DNA from: an uncultured Clostridia bacterium
GTDB taxonomy: Bacteria > Bacillota > Clostridia > Christensenellales > Borkfalkiaceae
Direction: 5' to 3'
Assembly (NCBI GenBank): GCA_934230055.1
Contig: CAKQEE010000006.1
Location: forward strand, 1-19,835
Length of the DNA stretch: 19,835 nucleotides
Under the pieces are notes generated by a model that saw only the letters and a list, made by a program, of their open reading frames with translations, was not told the DNA's origin and searched no databases. Each line of letters begins with the position of its first letter. Within the stretch, counting starts at the first letter, position 1. A program made the position numbers and the translations under genes. This document shows, piece after piece, positions 1-6,807 of this stretch.

Positions 1-922
1 CTATATACTTAAAAGAGAAATCTGCGTTTGCGGGCAAACGTTTCGTTCCATCCTTCGGTCCGTTAAGTTTTACGAACGGCACCTCTTTAAGAACGCGTTC
101 TATAAACCTGTCTCGCAGAGCGGAAACGTGCGCGTTGTTCTTTTCTCTGTTTGCCATGGCTACTTTGAAAGCTTCCGCAAACCCGACGACGCCGGGGACG
201 TTAGTGGTGCCGCCCCTCTTCATTCTTTCCTGATGACCGCCCGTAATGATACTGTCTATTAAAAGACCGTTTCTTATATACAGCGCGCCGACGCCTTTCG
301 GTCCGTAAATTTTATGCGAACTCATACTCATCATATCCACGTCTAAATCCTTAACGTTGATATCGAGTACGCCCGCCGCCTGAACGGCGTCCGTAAAGCA
401 GACCGCGCCGTGAGCGTGAGCGATTTTCGCTATTTCTTTAATCGGTTCTATCGTGCCGACCTCGTTATTCGCCATCATGCACCCTACGAATATCGTGTCG
501 TCTCTGATAATGCTTTTAAGATGTTCTAAATCGACGAAGCCCTCTTCGTCCACCTTCATAAAGCTTATCTCGAAGCCCTCTTTTTCCAAAGCCTTTGCGG
601 TGGAAAGCATTGCGGCGTGTTCTATGGGGGAAATTATCATATGCTTACCCTTATGCGCAAGCGCGTGCGCCGCGCCGCGGAACGCCCAGTTATCCCCTTC
701 CGTGCCGCCGGAAGTAAAATACAGTTCGTGCGGCTTGCAACCGATAAGCGAAGCCACCGTATCGCGCGCTTCGTCCACAGCCTTTACCGCCTCTCTGCCA
801 AAAACGTGCTGACTGTTCGGATTGCCGAAGATTTCCGTAAAATAAGGACGCATTTTGTTAAACGCTTCCTCTCCGAGCGGCGTGGTTGCCGCATGATCGA
901 AATATATAGGCTTTTTTACCAT
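1..922 (-). CDS. Cysteine desulfurase, NifS/IscS family (C-terminus cut by window edge)
   Basis: This PLP enzyme removes sulfur from cysteine for iron-sulfur cluster or thio-cofactor assembly. About 307 residues are visible from an ATG at 922, preceded by AGAGG about seven bases upstream; the reading frame runs open off the left edge. The N-terminus reads YFDHAATTP, typical of NifS proteins. His102 (in IEHAAM) is the expected base over the PLP ring, and Lys204 in SSHKIYGPKG is the expected Schiff-base lysine. The ATTN motif region appears as RGGTTNVPG near residue 237. The active-site cysteine loop would lie beyond the edge. It follows the Rrf2 regulator by about 108 bases on the same strand, so the two probably form an operon, perhaps continuing into a nifU/iscU-type scaffold off-window. 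The family assignment is firm; the subtype (IscS, NifS or a tRNA-thiolation partner) is not decided. Confidence 0.95.
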   Translation of the reverse strand, partial: MVKKPIYFDHAATTPLGEEAFNKMRPYFTEIFGNPNSQHVFGREAVKAVDEARDTVASLIGCKPHELYFTSGGTEGDNWAFRGAAHALAHKGKHMIISPIEHAAMLSTAKALEKEGFEISFMKVDEEGFVDLEHLKSIIRDDTIFVGCMMANNEVGTIEPIKEIAKIAHAHGAVCFTDAVQAAGVLDINVKDLDVDMMSMSSHKIYGPKGVGALYIRNGLLIDSIITGGHQERMKRGGTTNVPGVVGFAEAFKVAMANREKNNAHVSALRDRFIERVLKEVPFVKLNGPKDGTKRLPANADFSFKYI

Positions 923-1030
923 AAAAATACCTCTTTTACCGTTCGTTACCTTTATTTTCTTAGTTTTTGCCGCTTTATCGCAGAGCCGCTACGTTTCGGT
1001 TCTTTTTCGGACGGCTTTTCTCAAAATCTT

Positions 1031-1432
1031 CTATTCCACCGCGCCGCAAAGCATATCCTTTACGGTGACCGAATCTAAAAGCTCGTTTATGCCGTTATAA
1101 AGCTTTTTCCAGACCGCGCTCGTGGGGCAACATTTGCACGCGCCGCTCCCCGCAACGCACTCTATAAACTCCATATCGTCCTCTAATGCGCGCACTATAT
1201 CGCCCACCTTAATTTGCTCGGGCGGGGCGGCTAAATAATATCCGCCCTCTTTTCCTCTGCTCGCGGCAACTATTCCCCTTCCCGTAAGCATACGCATAAT
1301 CTTTTCCAGATATTTTGCGGAAACGGAAATTTTCGCCTCCAAAGCCGTTGCGGAAACGGGTGCTTTACCGTAACTTTCGCCAAGGATATAGCACGCCATA
1401 AGCCCGTAATGCGTTTTAGAAGATAACTTCAT
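1031..1432 (-). CDS. Rrf2-family transcriptional regulator, IscR-like
   Basis: This is a 133-residue winged-helix regulator, the usual size for Rrf2 proteins. It opens with MKLSSKTHYGLMACYILG, a typical Rrf2 first helix, followed by the recognition region SAKYLEKIMRMLTGRGIV and the wing RGKEGGYYLA (residues 59-68). A cysteine cluster at 92, 99, 101 and 102 sits where IscR carries its three [2Fe-2S] ligands, although the spacing differs (IscR uses 92, 98 and 104). It is therefore probably a cluster-sensing repressor; CymR-type Rrf2 proteins lack this cluster. The desulfurase gene lies directly downstream and a promoter with a palindromic operator lies upstream, which suggests autoregulation of an iron-sulfur assembly operon. 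The start is the ATG at 1432; its ribosome-binding site (GGCGGG, or AAAGG further away) is weak. Confidence 0.92.
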   Translation of the reverse strand: MKLSSKTHYGLMACYILGESYGKAPVSATALEAKISVSAKYLEKIMRMLTGRGIVAASRGKEGGYYLAAPPEQIKVGDIVRALEDDMEFIECVAGSGACKCCPTSAVWKKLYNGINELLDSVTVKDMLCGAVE

Positions 1433-1518
1433 TTTTCCCGCCGCCTTTAAGCTTCCCGCTCCCGCGCCGAAAAGGCTTTTTCCTCCGCCGCCGCGCTCCG
1501 CTCGCTTTAATCTCTTAA

Positions 1519-1547
1519 CTAATTGCTACCTATTCGGTTGCAATTAG
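1519..1547. promoter_or_regulatory. Palindromic operator at the rrf2-nifS transcription start
   Basis: The arms CTAATTGCTACC (1519-1530) and GGTTGCAATTAG (1536-1547) are complementary at 11 of 12 positions around a five-base centre. The outer eight bases of each arm match perfectly. The site lies immediately downstream of the -10 box and covers the expected start of transcription, a classic repressor position. The Rrf2 protein encoded downstream is the obvious candidate to bind it; that link is inference. Confidence 0.7.
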
Positions 1548-1548
1548 A

Positions 1549-1577
1549 ATTATAGTACCATATTTCCCCTTTGTCAA
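1549..1577 (-). promoter_or_regulatory. Sigma-A promoter of the rrf2-nifS operon
   Basis: On the minus strand a perfect -35 TTGACA (1572-1577) and a perfect -10 TATAAT (1549-1554) are separated by exactly 17 bases. Transcription should start near 1542, leaving a leader of about 110 bases before the Rrf2 start codon. A palindrome begins two bases after the -10 box, so the promoter looks repressible. Confidence 0.85.
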
Positions 1578-1716
1578 ACGTTTTAACCGCGGAAAATAAA
1601 AAAATTCGCTCCGATTACGCGGAGATTTTCTCTCCCGCGTTCCGGAACGAAAATTTTCAGCTTTAATTTAGCTTTTTTATGCGAATACGCGCAAAAAAAC
1701 TTTCTCCTTTGCCCGC

Positions 1717-1734
1717 AAAAACCGCTTATCGCGG
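1717..1734 (-). terminator. Weak terminator-like hairpin after the alpha-oxoamine synthase gene
   Basis: On the minus strand CCGC-gataa-GCGG is followed by TTTTT about 35 bases after the stop codon. The stem is only four base pairs, so this is a weak candidate. Confidence 0.3.
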
Positions 1735-1770
1735 AAGATAGCCCGCGAATCTGTCGAAGAGGTCTCGCGA

Positions 1771-2976
1771 TCAGTCGTTAATATCCTTAACCTCTTCGAG
1801 TACGGCGACTATTTCTTTAATAGCCCTGTCCATCTGCTCTTCCGTATGAGTAGCCATATAGCTTGTGCGAAGAAGGCTTTGACCCACGGGTACCGCGGGA
1901 GAAACGGTGGAATTTACGTAAACGCCGCGCTCGAAAAGCTTTTTGCACGCGGTGAACGTGCGGCGGTTATAATAAGTATAAATGGGGATAATCGGGGTAT
2001 GCTCGCCGTGGTCTATAATCTCCACCCCCGCTTTTTTAAGCCCGTTTCTCATATAGGTGCTTATTTCTTCCAGCCTTTTTACGCGCTCGGGTTCCCGCTT
2101 TAAGATTGCGAGGGCGGCCCTTGCGCAGGCAACGGAAGCGGGAGTCATGCTCGCGCTGAATATAAAGGGACGGGAGGTGTGGCGAACGTATTCGCAAACG
2201 TCTTTTCTTGCCGCCATATATCCGCCGAGGCTCGCAAGCGATTTGGAAAAGGTTCCCATAAGCACGTCTACGTCCTCTTCCAGACCGAAGTATTCCGCAG
2301 TACCTCTGCCGTGAGTGCCTAAAACGCCGAGTCCGTGGGAATCGTCTACCATAACGCGCGCGCCGTATTTTTTTGCAAGACGGACTATTTCGGGAAGATT
2401 GCAAATATCTCCACCCATAGAAAACACGCCGTCCGTTACTATTAAAATACCGGCGGTATCGGGAACGGTACTTAACTGATATTCGAGGTCTTGCATATCA
2501 GAGTGTTTATAGCGGAGCATTTTTGCAAAAGAAAGCCGCGCCGCGTCGTATATGCTCGCGTGGTTTTCTTTATCGCAGATTATGTAATCGGTTCTGCCCG
2601 CAAGCGCGGAGATTATACCGAGATTGCTTTGAAAACCGGTGGAAAAGGTTACGGCGTCCTCTTTGCCGAGGAATTCCGCAAGCTCTTTTTCGAGCGCGAC
2701 ATGCGCGGTGAGCGTGCCGTTTAAAAACCTGCTTCCCGAACAGCCCGAGCCGAACTCTTCGATAGCCTTAACGCCCGCGGCTATAACCTCTTCGTGAGAA
2801 GTAAGCCCCAGATAGTTATTAGAGCCTATCATTATAATGTCCTTTCCTTCCATTCTCACTTCGGGAGCCTGTTTGGTTTCCAGTTTATGGAAATACGGAT
2901 ATATATCCAGCTCTTTAATCTTTGCCACGGCGTCGAACGTTTCGCACTTTCTAAATAAATCCATAATCGGTAACAA
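1771..2976 (-). CDS. PLP-dependent alpha-oxoamine synthase (KBL / serine palmitoyltransferase-like)
   Basis: This family condenses an amino acid with an acyl-CoA and releases CO2: glycine C-acetyltransferase, BioF, ALA synthase and serine palmitoyltransferase. The 401 residues cover the full fold. Visible motifs are GSNNYLGL (51-58), GSGCSGSRFLNGT (76-88), ENHASIYD (137-144, His139 stacks on PLP), DDSHGLGVLG (211-220, Asp211 and His214) and GTFSKSLAS (241-249, Schiff-base Lys245). Segments such as YPYF near 27, YKHSDMQDLE and MATHTEEQ recall Bacteroidetes serine palmitoyltransferases as much as KBL. No tdh or biotin gene is nearby to decide the substrate. The TTG at 2976 has AAGGA four bases upstream; the ATG at 2964 matches where homologues usually begin (MDLF) but lies 16 bases from that site, so the start is uncertain. 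Confidence 0.88.
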   Translation of the reverse strand: MLPIMDLFRKCETFDAVAKIKELDIYPYFHKLETKQAPEVRMEGKDIIMIGSNNYLGLTSHEEVIAAGVKAIEEFGSGCSGSRFLNGTLTAHVALEKELAEFLGKEDAVTFSTGFQSNLGIISALAGRTDYIICDKENHASIYDAARLSFAKMLRYKHSDMQDLEYQLSTVPDTAGILIVTDGVFSMGGDICNLPEIVRLAKKYGARVMVDDSHGLGVLGTHGRGTAEYFGLEEDVDVLMGTFSKSLASLGGYMAARKDVCEYVRHTSRPFIFSASMTPASVACARAALAILKREPERVKRLEEISTYMRNGLKKAGVEIIDHGEHTPIIPIYTYYNRRTFTACKKLFERGVYVNSTVSPAVPVGQSLLRTSYMATHTEEQMDRAIKEIVAVLEEVKDIND

Positions 2977-2998
2977 CCGTTCCTTTTCGTTTTCTTGT

Positions 2999-3004
2999 AT
3001 TATA
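2999..3004 (-). promoter_or_regulatory. Candidate -10 box for the alpha-oxoamine synthase gene
   Basis: A perfect TATAAT on the minus strand lies 23 bases before the TTG start. The hexamer 17 bases upstream, TTGCGT, is a poor -35. A run of eight T lies in the spacer. Only the -10 element is convincing. Confidence 0.5.
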
Positions 3005-3151
3005 CATTATTTACAAAAAAAACGCAACGGATTGAAAAGGCGAATAAAGTCGATTGTTAAAAAAATTCACGATTCACGCCGCCTTGTAAAAGGTTTTTTA
3101 TAATCGGGGTGTTTTGCAAAAATATCGGGCGGGAACCATAAATAAGCCCCG

Positions 3152-3889
3152 TCAGCTGCCTATTTCCGCGCCGCCGCCTCCGCCGTGCCTTCCCGAAAAG
3201 AATCTTGCCGCGGCGTTCTTTTCTCCGCCGTAAAGCACGTTTTTAAGCCGCAGGTTTTCTATTTCGAGCGCGGCGAGCTTCTCCCTTAAAAAAGCGTTTT
3301 CTCTGCGCTGTTTGGCGGCAACCCTTTCTATAAGCCCGTTTATTTCCGCGGTAAGTTTTTTTATGGAAGCCTCGGGAACGCACTTTACCGCGCCGAAATT
3401 CGCATACGGATTTGCTTCTTCACCCGAACAAATAGCGGATTTTTTGATTATCCCTTCCCGCAAAAGCTCCGCGCGAACGCTTTTTACAAGCTCGGGCTTT
3501 CTTTTAACGGTGCCGCGGAACTTGTTTTGTAGCCTTAAAGCGGTTTTCGCGTCGCCTTCCGCAAGCTCCGCAATCGTTTTTCTCACCGACTTGCCGAGAG
3601 CCTTCCCCGTAAGCACCTTTTTTACGATTTCTTTTTCTTCCTCCTTGTCGAACGCGACGATTTTTTCCACTTTAAGAAACTTTCCGCCGAGATATTCGTT
3701 GCGGAAATTTGCGTCTTTAACGGAAAGTTTTGCCATGGCGTAGTAAAGGTTTCTCACCGTTCCTCTCGCCTTGCCGCTTTTTGCCGCGAACCTCTCGAAA
3801 ATCTCCGATAAACTCCCGCCCTCGCGGTTTTTCAGCAGATTCGCAAGCCCCTTAACGTCCTCTTCTTTATAACCGTATAACTTAACCAT
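3152..3889 (-). CDS. Uncharacterised protein with two tandem helix-turn-helix-like repeats and a C-terminal coiled coil
   Basis: I do not recognise a named gene. The 245 residues show an internal duplication. Residues 9-54 and 82-128 share the same layout: charged helix, G-x-L/V, alanine-rich helix, then a Gly-x-Ala start to a third helix carrying (T/A)(V/L)R. Compare GKARGTVRNLYY with GDAKTALRLQNK. The pattern resembles Myb/SANT or RsfA-like DNA-binding repeats. Residues 172-217 form a heptad-rich coiled coil probably used for dimerisation. The tail is glycine-rich, with five consecutive Gly after RH. A good site, GGAGG, lies about five bases before the ATG. It is transcribed divergently from a 323-residue orphan, across a gap containing palindromes. 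A DNA-binding regulator is my inference; it may belong to a family widespread in Clostridia. Confidence 0.75.
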   Translation of the reverse strand: MVKLYGYKEEDVKGLANLLKNREGGSLSEIFERFAAKSGKARGTVRNLYYAMAKLSVKDANFRNEYLGGKFLKVEKIVAFDKEEEKEIVKKVLTGKALGKSVRKTIAELAEGDAKTALRLQNKFRGTVKRKPELVKSVRAELLREGIIKKSAICSGEEANPYANFGAVKCVPEASIKKLTAEINGLIERVAAKQRRENAFLREKLAALEIENLRLKNVLYGGEKNAAARFFSGRHGGGGGAEIGS

Positions 3890-3926
3890 ATTCCCTCCGC
3901 GGTCGCTTTTTTCCGTTACTTTTTAA

Positions 3927-3945
3927 TCGCAAACGTTTTTTGCGA
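3927..3945. repeat. Inverted repeat in the divergent intergenic region
   Basis: TCGCAAA (3927-3933) and TTTGCGA (3939-3945) are perfect inverted arms around five bases. The site sits about 38 bases upstream of the minus-strand gene, so it may be a regulatory site or a leader hairpin. It lacks a convincing U-tract for termination. Confidence 0.4.
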
Positions 3946-3962
3946 CTTTGCCGCGACCATTT

Positions 3963-3987
3963 AACGATAAATCGTTTTCGCAACGAT
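3963..3987. promoter_or_regulatory. Triple AACGAT operator-like element
   Basis: AACGAT (3963-3968), its complement ATCGTT (3971-3976) and AACGAT again (3982-3987) form two overlapping palindromes. Two bases later comes the plus-strand -35 TTGACA at 3990. The placement fits an operator controlling the 323-residue gene, possibly bound by the divergent helix-turn-helix protein; the binding partner is inference. Confidence 0.5.
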
Positions 3988-3989
3988 TG

Positions 3990-4017
3990 TTGACATAATT
4001 TTGTTCTTTTATACATA
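3990..4017 (+). promoter_or_regulatory. Candidate promoter for the 323-residue orphan gene
   Basis: A perfect -35 TTGACA (3990-3995) is followed by the weak -10 TACATA at 4012-4017 (16-base spacer), or by TATACA at 4010-4015 with a short spacer. Transcription would start around 4022-4024, only a few bases before the ATG at 4030. A TATAAT at 4026-4031 overlaps the start codon and is probably not the working box for this start. Confidence 0.45.
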
Positions 4018-4029
4018 GTTTTTTATATA

Positions 4030-5001
4030 ATGTACTATTATTTTTCATCGGACTGCCCCGCGGTTATAAAACTAGGCGGGATATACTTCGGAAATATAAC
4101 GAATACGGTAAAATTTTTAAAAGCGGAAGAGAAAAACCCGCCGCTTGCGGAAATTATCCCGCTATCGGGTTCGACTTATCCCTGCGCGTTTTTCCCGAAC
4201 GAAGATTTTCTTTCTTCTCCGCCGGAAAATTTTGCGGTAACCGACCTTTGCGGCGGCTACCTTATAAGCTATTTTCCTCCGCCCGCTTTCGGCAAAGCTT
4301 TTAAATTGATTTCACAAAAAAAATACCGCGACCTTGCGGTAACGGTTTTTTGCGAAAACGGATTTAAACTGTCTATGGAAACGCCTTGCGACTGCTATGC
4401 GGAAAATTTAGGGTTCGAGGTTTACGGCGCAAACGTTTACCGCAAAGTCTGCGGCGCGGAAGAGCTTGTTTTTTTGGAATTTATAACTATAAACGGATGT
4501 ACCCACGCGCAAAAAAGAGTGCTTTGCGCATATTCCGTTAAAGAAAAAATAAAAAAACTTTTAGAAACGGAAGCGGACGACTTTTCGCTCGAAGAGAAAA
4601 TATCCGTCGCGATAAAACGAAAGGATATAGCAAAACATCAATCGGAAATTTTCTGGGAATACGACGGAGAGAAAAGAGAACTTGTCAAATCCCGAGTAAA
4701 CGTTTCTCGCTCCCCCGCGTTCGATAAAAACAAGCTGCCATCGCCCGTTCTTCCCTACGCCTTTTTAGAAGAGCTTGCCACGGGCGGCGATTACGCGGAA
4801 TACCTTACGGGAAGCGTAGAGCAAAACGCGGATAAACTCCGCGGCTTTTTCGGGGATTTTATAGGCGTTATGCCCCCGCCCTTATTCCGAAAAGAAAACG
4901 AAGTAGGGGTAGTTTACAGCGCGGGCGAGCGAAAATATAAAACGGAATACTTCGTTTTCACGCTTTCTTCAAGAAAGATTTCCGATATTTTAAAAATATA
5001 A
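4030..5001 (+). CDS. Uncharacterised 323-residue protein
   Basis: I do not recognise this family. There is no signal peptide or clear membrane helix, so a cytoplasmic protein is likely. It has many aromatic residues and about ten cysteines spread along its length without a clear metal-binding spacing. The stretch from about 237 to 323 (FLEELATGGDYAEYL, then GVVYSAGERKYKTEYFVF) has a helix-then-strands pattern that could be a small NTF2-like domain; this is a weak guess. The central part, about 160-215, is lysine- and glutamate-rich and helical. No Shine-Dalgarno sequence precedes the ATG at 4030, and the promoter elements lie so close that the mRNA may be nearly leaderless. The long intact frame and matching codon use support a real gene. 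It diverges from the duplicated-helix protein. Confidence 0.75.
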   Translation: MYYYFSSDCPAVIKLGGIYFGNITNTVKFLKAEEKNPPLAEIIPLSGSTYPCAFFPNEDFLSSPPENFAVTDLCGGYLISYFPPPAFGKAFKLISQKKYRDLAVTVFCENGFKLSMETPCDCYAENLGFEVYGANVYRKVCGAEELVFLEFITINGCTHAQKRVLCAYSVKEKIKKLLETEADDFSLEEKISVAIKRKDIAKHQSEIFWEYDGEKRELVKSRVNVSRSPAFDKNKLPSPVLPYAFLEELATGGDYAEYLTGSVEQNADKLRGFFGDFIGVMPPPLFRKENEVGVVYSAGERKYKTEYFVFTLSSRKISDILKI

Positions 5002-5013
5002 CGCGGGGAGAGT

Positions 5014-5029
5014 AAAAGCGCGCTTTTTT
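5014..5029 (+). terminator. Possible terminator between convergent genes
   Basis: The palindrome AAAAGCGCGCTTTT, extended by TT, lies 13 bases after the orphan's stop codon, between two converging genes. As a hairpin it leaves only a short AT stem, so termination here is uncertain. Confidence 0.3.
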
Positions 5030-5076
5030 GCACCTTTTCCGCCGCGTCGTATTCAACTTTTTTTTGCGAATCCTCT

Positions 5077-5739
5077 CTATCGTTCGGAGGAGCGAAGATT
5101 TTTTATCGTGTCGTAAACGCTTTCCTGCACTACGCTTCGCGGCTCAAACCTTAAAAGCATAAATATAAAGTCCATAATCGGCGTGTAAACGAGGCAGAAA
5201 ACCACAGTTCCCAAACCTATCGTCGCGCCCATAAGCGCGCCCGCCGCGATAAGCACCGCGTTTATTATAAGATTTACCGTTCCTACCGAAAGCTTTTTAA
5301 GTTTTTTGGAAAGCCCCACCAAGAACAAATCCCTCGGTCCGCAGGAAAGAGCGGCGTGGAAGCAAACATATATTCCTATTATTTCCAGAACTATCCCCGT
5401 AACCAGAATACCCGTTCCCGCCAAGACGGAAAGATTTTCGGGAATATCGAGCATACCGTCGAACAAATCGTAAGATGCCCCGTACACGAAGGTATCGAGT
5501 ATGGTTCCAACGCCTATTTTTTCGCCGAGGAGAAGATCGACGCCGAGCGTTACAAGCCCTATCATCGTGGTGGCGATTCCCATACTGCAACCTATCTGAA
5601 TAGCCGCGCCCTGCGTAACGGTGGTCCACGCCCCCGCGCCCACGTTCGCCCGAACCATCAGCACGCTCGCAAGCCCTTCTATAACCAGACCGAAAAAGGT
5701 TATAAACGTTCTCATTATCGTTGAGGATATTTTTTTCAC
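5077..5739 (-). CDS. YczE/YyaS/YitT-family integral membrane protein
   Basis: The protein is about 220 residues and nearly all hydrophobic, with five or so membrane helices. The family hallmark is present twice: VRANVGAGAWTTVTQG after the first helix and CGPRDLFLVGLSKKL, matching the G-P-R-D repeat of YczE proteins. The family's function is largely unknown. I start it at the GTG at 5739 because AAGGAGG (5748-5754) lies eight bases upstream; an in-frame start 18 codons earlier would place this site inside the gene. It is transcribed divergently from a LysR regulator, an arrangement that often means the regulator controls its neighbour. It converges on the orphan gene at 5001. Confidence 0.85.
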   Translation of the reverse strand: MKKISSTIMRTFITFFGLVIEGLASVLMVRANVGAGAWTTVTQGAAIQIGCSMGIATTMIGLVTLGVDLLLGEKIGVGTILDTFVYGASYDLFDGMLDIPENLSVLAGTGILVTGIVLEIIGIYVCFHAALSCGPRDLFLVGLSKKLKKLSVGTVNLIINAVLIAAGALMGATIGLGTVVFCLVYTPIMDFIFMLLRFEPRSVVQESVYDTIKNLRSSER

Positions 5740-5747
5740 GATTACAA

Positions 5748-5754
5748 CCTCCTT
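5748..5754 (-). promoter_or_regulatory. Ribosome-binding site that fixes the yczE-like start
   Basis: A seven-base AAGGAGG match lies eight bases before GTG 5739. No comparable site precedes the upstream in-frame start at 5793. Confidence 0.8.
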
Positions 5755-5799
5755 CTTATTTATCGTACGCATTTTTCCGTAATATAGTAACACATTTGC

Positions 5800-5827
5800 T
5801 TGACTTTGAGAAGCAGATGTTTATAAT
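5800..5827 (+). promoter_or_regulatory. Sigma-A promoter of the lysR gene
   Basis: TTGACT (5800-5805) and a perfect TATAAT (5822-5827) are separated by 16 bases. Transcription should begin near 5834, giving a leader of about 40 bases that contains AAGGAG at 5864-5869. Confidence 0.8.
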
Positions 5828-5833
5828 ATTAGG

Positions 5834-5850
5834 TGTGAAAACATTTCACA
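5834..5850. promoter_or_regulatory. Perfect 17-bp palindrome, probable LysR operator
   Basis: TGTGAAA-ACA-TTTCACA begins at the expected lysR transcription start. Every arm base pairs, which is unlikely by chance at this position. It could be an autorepression site of the LysR protein, since LysR boxes are interrupted palindromes of this size. It may also affect the divergent yczE-like gene. Confidence 0.65.
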
Positions 5851-5874
5851 TATACTGCCTGAAAAGGAGCTTAC

Positions 5875-6723
5875 TTGGTGGACGTTTTTAAAATACGGGC
5901 GGCGATTGCCGCAAAAGAAGCGGGAAGTCTTAAAAAAGCGGCGGAAACCTTGGACTACACGCCTTCCGCTTTTTCGCATATAATCACGGGATTAGAGGAC
6001 GAACTCGGCGTTAAAATATTCGATAAAAGCTATAAAGGGGTGGTTTTAACCCCCGCGGGAGAAAAGCTTTATCCGCTTTTTACCGCTTTTTACGAGGCTT
6101 ACGAAAACATAACCGAAAAAGCTAAATCTCTATCGGGCGGCGGCGAATATATAAAAATCGGCGCGATTTCCAGCGTTGCGAAAGGTGTTCTGCCCGACCT
6201 TATAAAAAGTTTCGACCGCAAAAAACCGAACGTTAAAATAAAACTCGTAGTGGGCGACGACCACAGAGAAAGCCTTTTGAGCGGCTCTGCGGACCTGTTT
6301 TTTACCGACGAAAGAGACGATGGCTTCGATTTTACCCCGATTTTTACCGAAGATTATCTTGCTGTCGGCGCCAAAGAATTTTTGTCCGCGAAAAAGACGA
6401 TTACGAAAGAAGAACTTCTTAAACTCCCGCTCGTATTATCCAAGGAAAACAAAACCTTTGAATATTTCGGAAAGCTCCCCGAAAACGCCACGATAGTCAA
6501 TTCCGCAGACTATTCCGCCGCCCTCTCCATGGCGGAAAGAGGGTTCGGCGTAACGCTCGTGCCGAAGATTGCCGCGCGCGGAATCGGCTCCGTTCGCACG
6601 GCAAAGGTTCTGCCCGAGCTTACGAGGACGGTTTGCGCCGTTTACAGAAAAAATAAAAAGAAAAACCGCACTTTCGCCGAATTTCTCTCTTTCTTAAAAG
6701 AATACTTTGCGGAAAAAAGATAA
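5875..6723 (+). CDS. LysR-family transcriptional regulator
   Basis: The 282 residues have the standard LysR layout. An N-terminal winged helix-turn-helix spans about 5-62, with AGSLKKAAETLDYTPSAFSH as the DNA-reading helices and LGVKIFDKSYKGVVLTPAGE as the wing. A linker helix runs to about 88, and a periplasmic-binding-like effector domain starts at IKIGAISSVAKGVLPDLI. The effector is unknown. The start is TTG 5875 or GTG 5878; AAGGAG at 5864-5869 is five or eight bases away, so both fit. It diverges from the YczE-family gene, its most likely target, and has its own promoter with a palindrome. A strong shared terminator follows. Confidence 0.93.
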   Translation: MVDVFKIRAAIAAKEAGSLKKAAETLDYTPSAFSHIITGLEDELGVKIFDKSYKGVVLTPAGEKLYPLFTAFYEAYENITEKAKSLSGGGEYIKIGAISSVAKGVLPDLIKSFDRKKPNVKIKLVVGDDHRESLLSGSADLFFTDERDDGFDFTPIFTEDYLAVGAKEFLSAKKTITKEELLKLPLVLSKENKTFEYFGKLPENATIVNSADYSAALSMAERGFGVTLVPKIAARGIGSVRTAKVLPELTRTVCAVYRKNKKKNRTFAEFLSFLKEYFAEKR

Positions 6724-6742
6724 ATTTTCCCGGCAGAAAAGC

Positions 6743-6796
6743 AAAAATCTCCCGCTTAAAGTCGTTTAAAAAACGCACTTAAAACGGGAGACTTTT
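6743..6796. terminator. Bidirectional intrinsic terminator between lysR and spoIVFB
   Basis: The perfect arms TCTCCCG (6748-6754) and CGGGAGA (6785-6791) are extended by complementary inner segments (AAAGT/ACTT and CGTTT/AAACG). T-rich tails occur on both sides: CTTTTAATTTT on plus, and TTTTT on minus (6743-6747). It serves the converging lysR and spoIVFB genes. Confidence 0.85.
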
Positions 6797-6807
6797 AATT
6801 TTAAATA

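Larger units (their letters stand above)
1433..1770. other. Non-coding interval between the rrf2 and alpha-oxoamine synthase genes
   Basis: These 338 bases contain the rrf2 promoter, its palindromic operator and a GC-rich leader of about 110 bases (1433-1542). The leader includes the near-palindrome GAAAAAGCCTTTTC but no recognisable riboswitch. Positions 1581-1716 are AT-rich, with no gene, repeat or clear signal that I can see. Confidence 0.6.

Noticed and set aside
617..1078. Plus-strand open frame of 153 codons
   Set aside because: It lies antisense to the cysteine desulfurase and Rrf2 genes, has no recognisable domain, and arises from GC-rich codon use on the other strand.
3312..3743. 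Plus-strand open frame of 143 codons
   Set aside because: It is a shadow of the duplicated-helix gene on the minus strand; its composition is Ser/Phe/Ala-rich and it has no ribosome-binding site.
4026..4031. TATAAT as the -10 box of the 323-residue gene
   Set aside because: It overlaps the start codon, so transcription from it would begin inside the coding region.
5740..5793. Longer N-terminus for the YczE-family protein
   Set aside because: The AAGGAGG site before GTG 5739 would fall inside the gene, and the extra 18 residues are not family-like.
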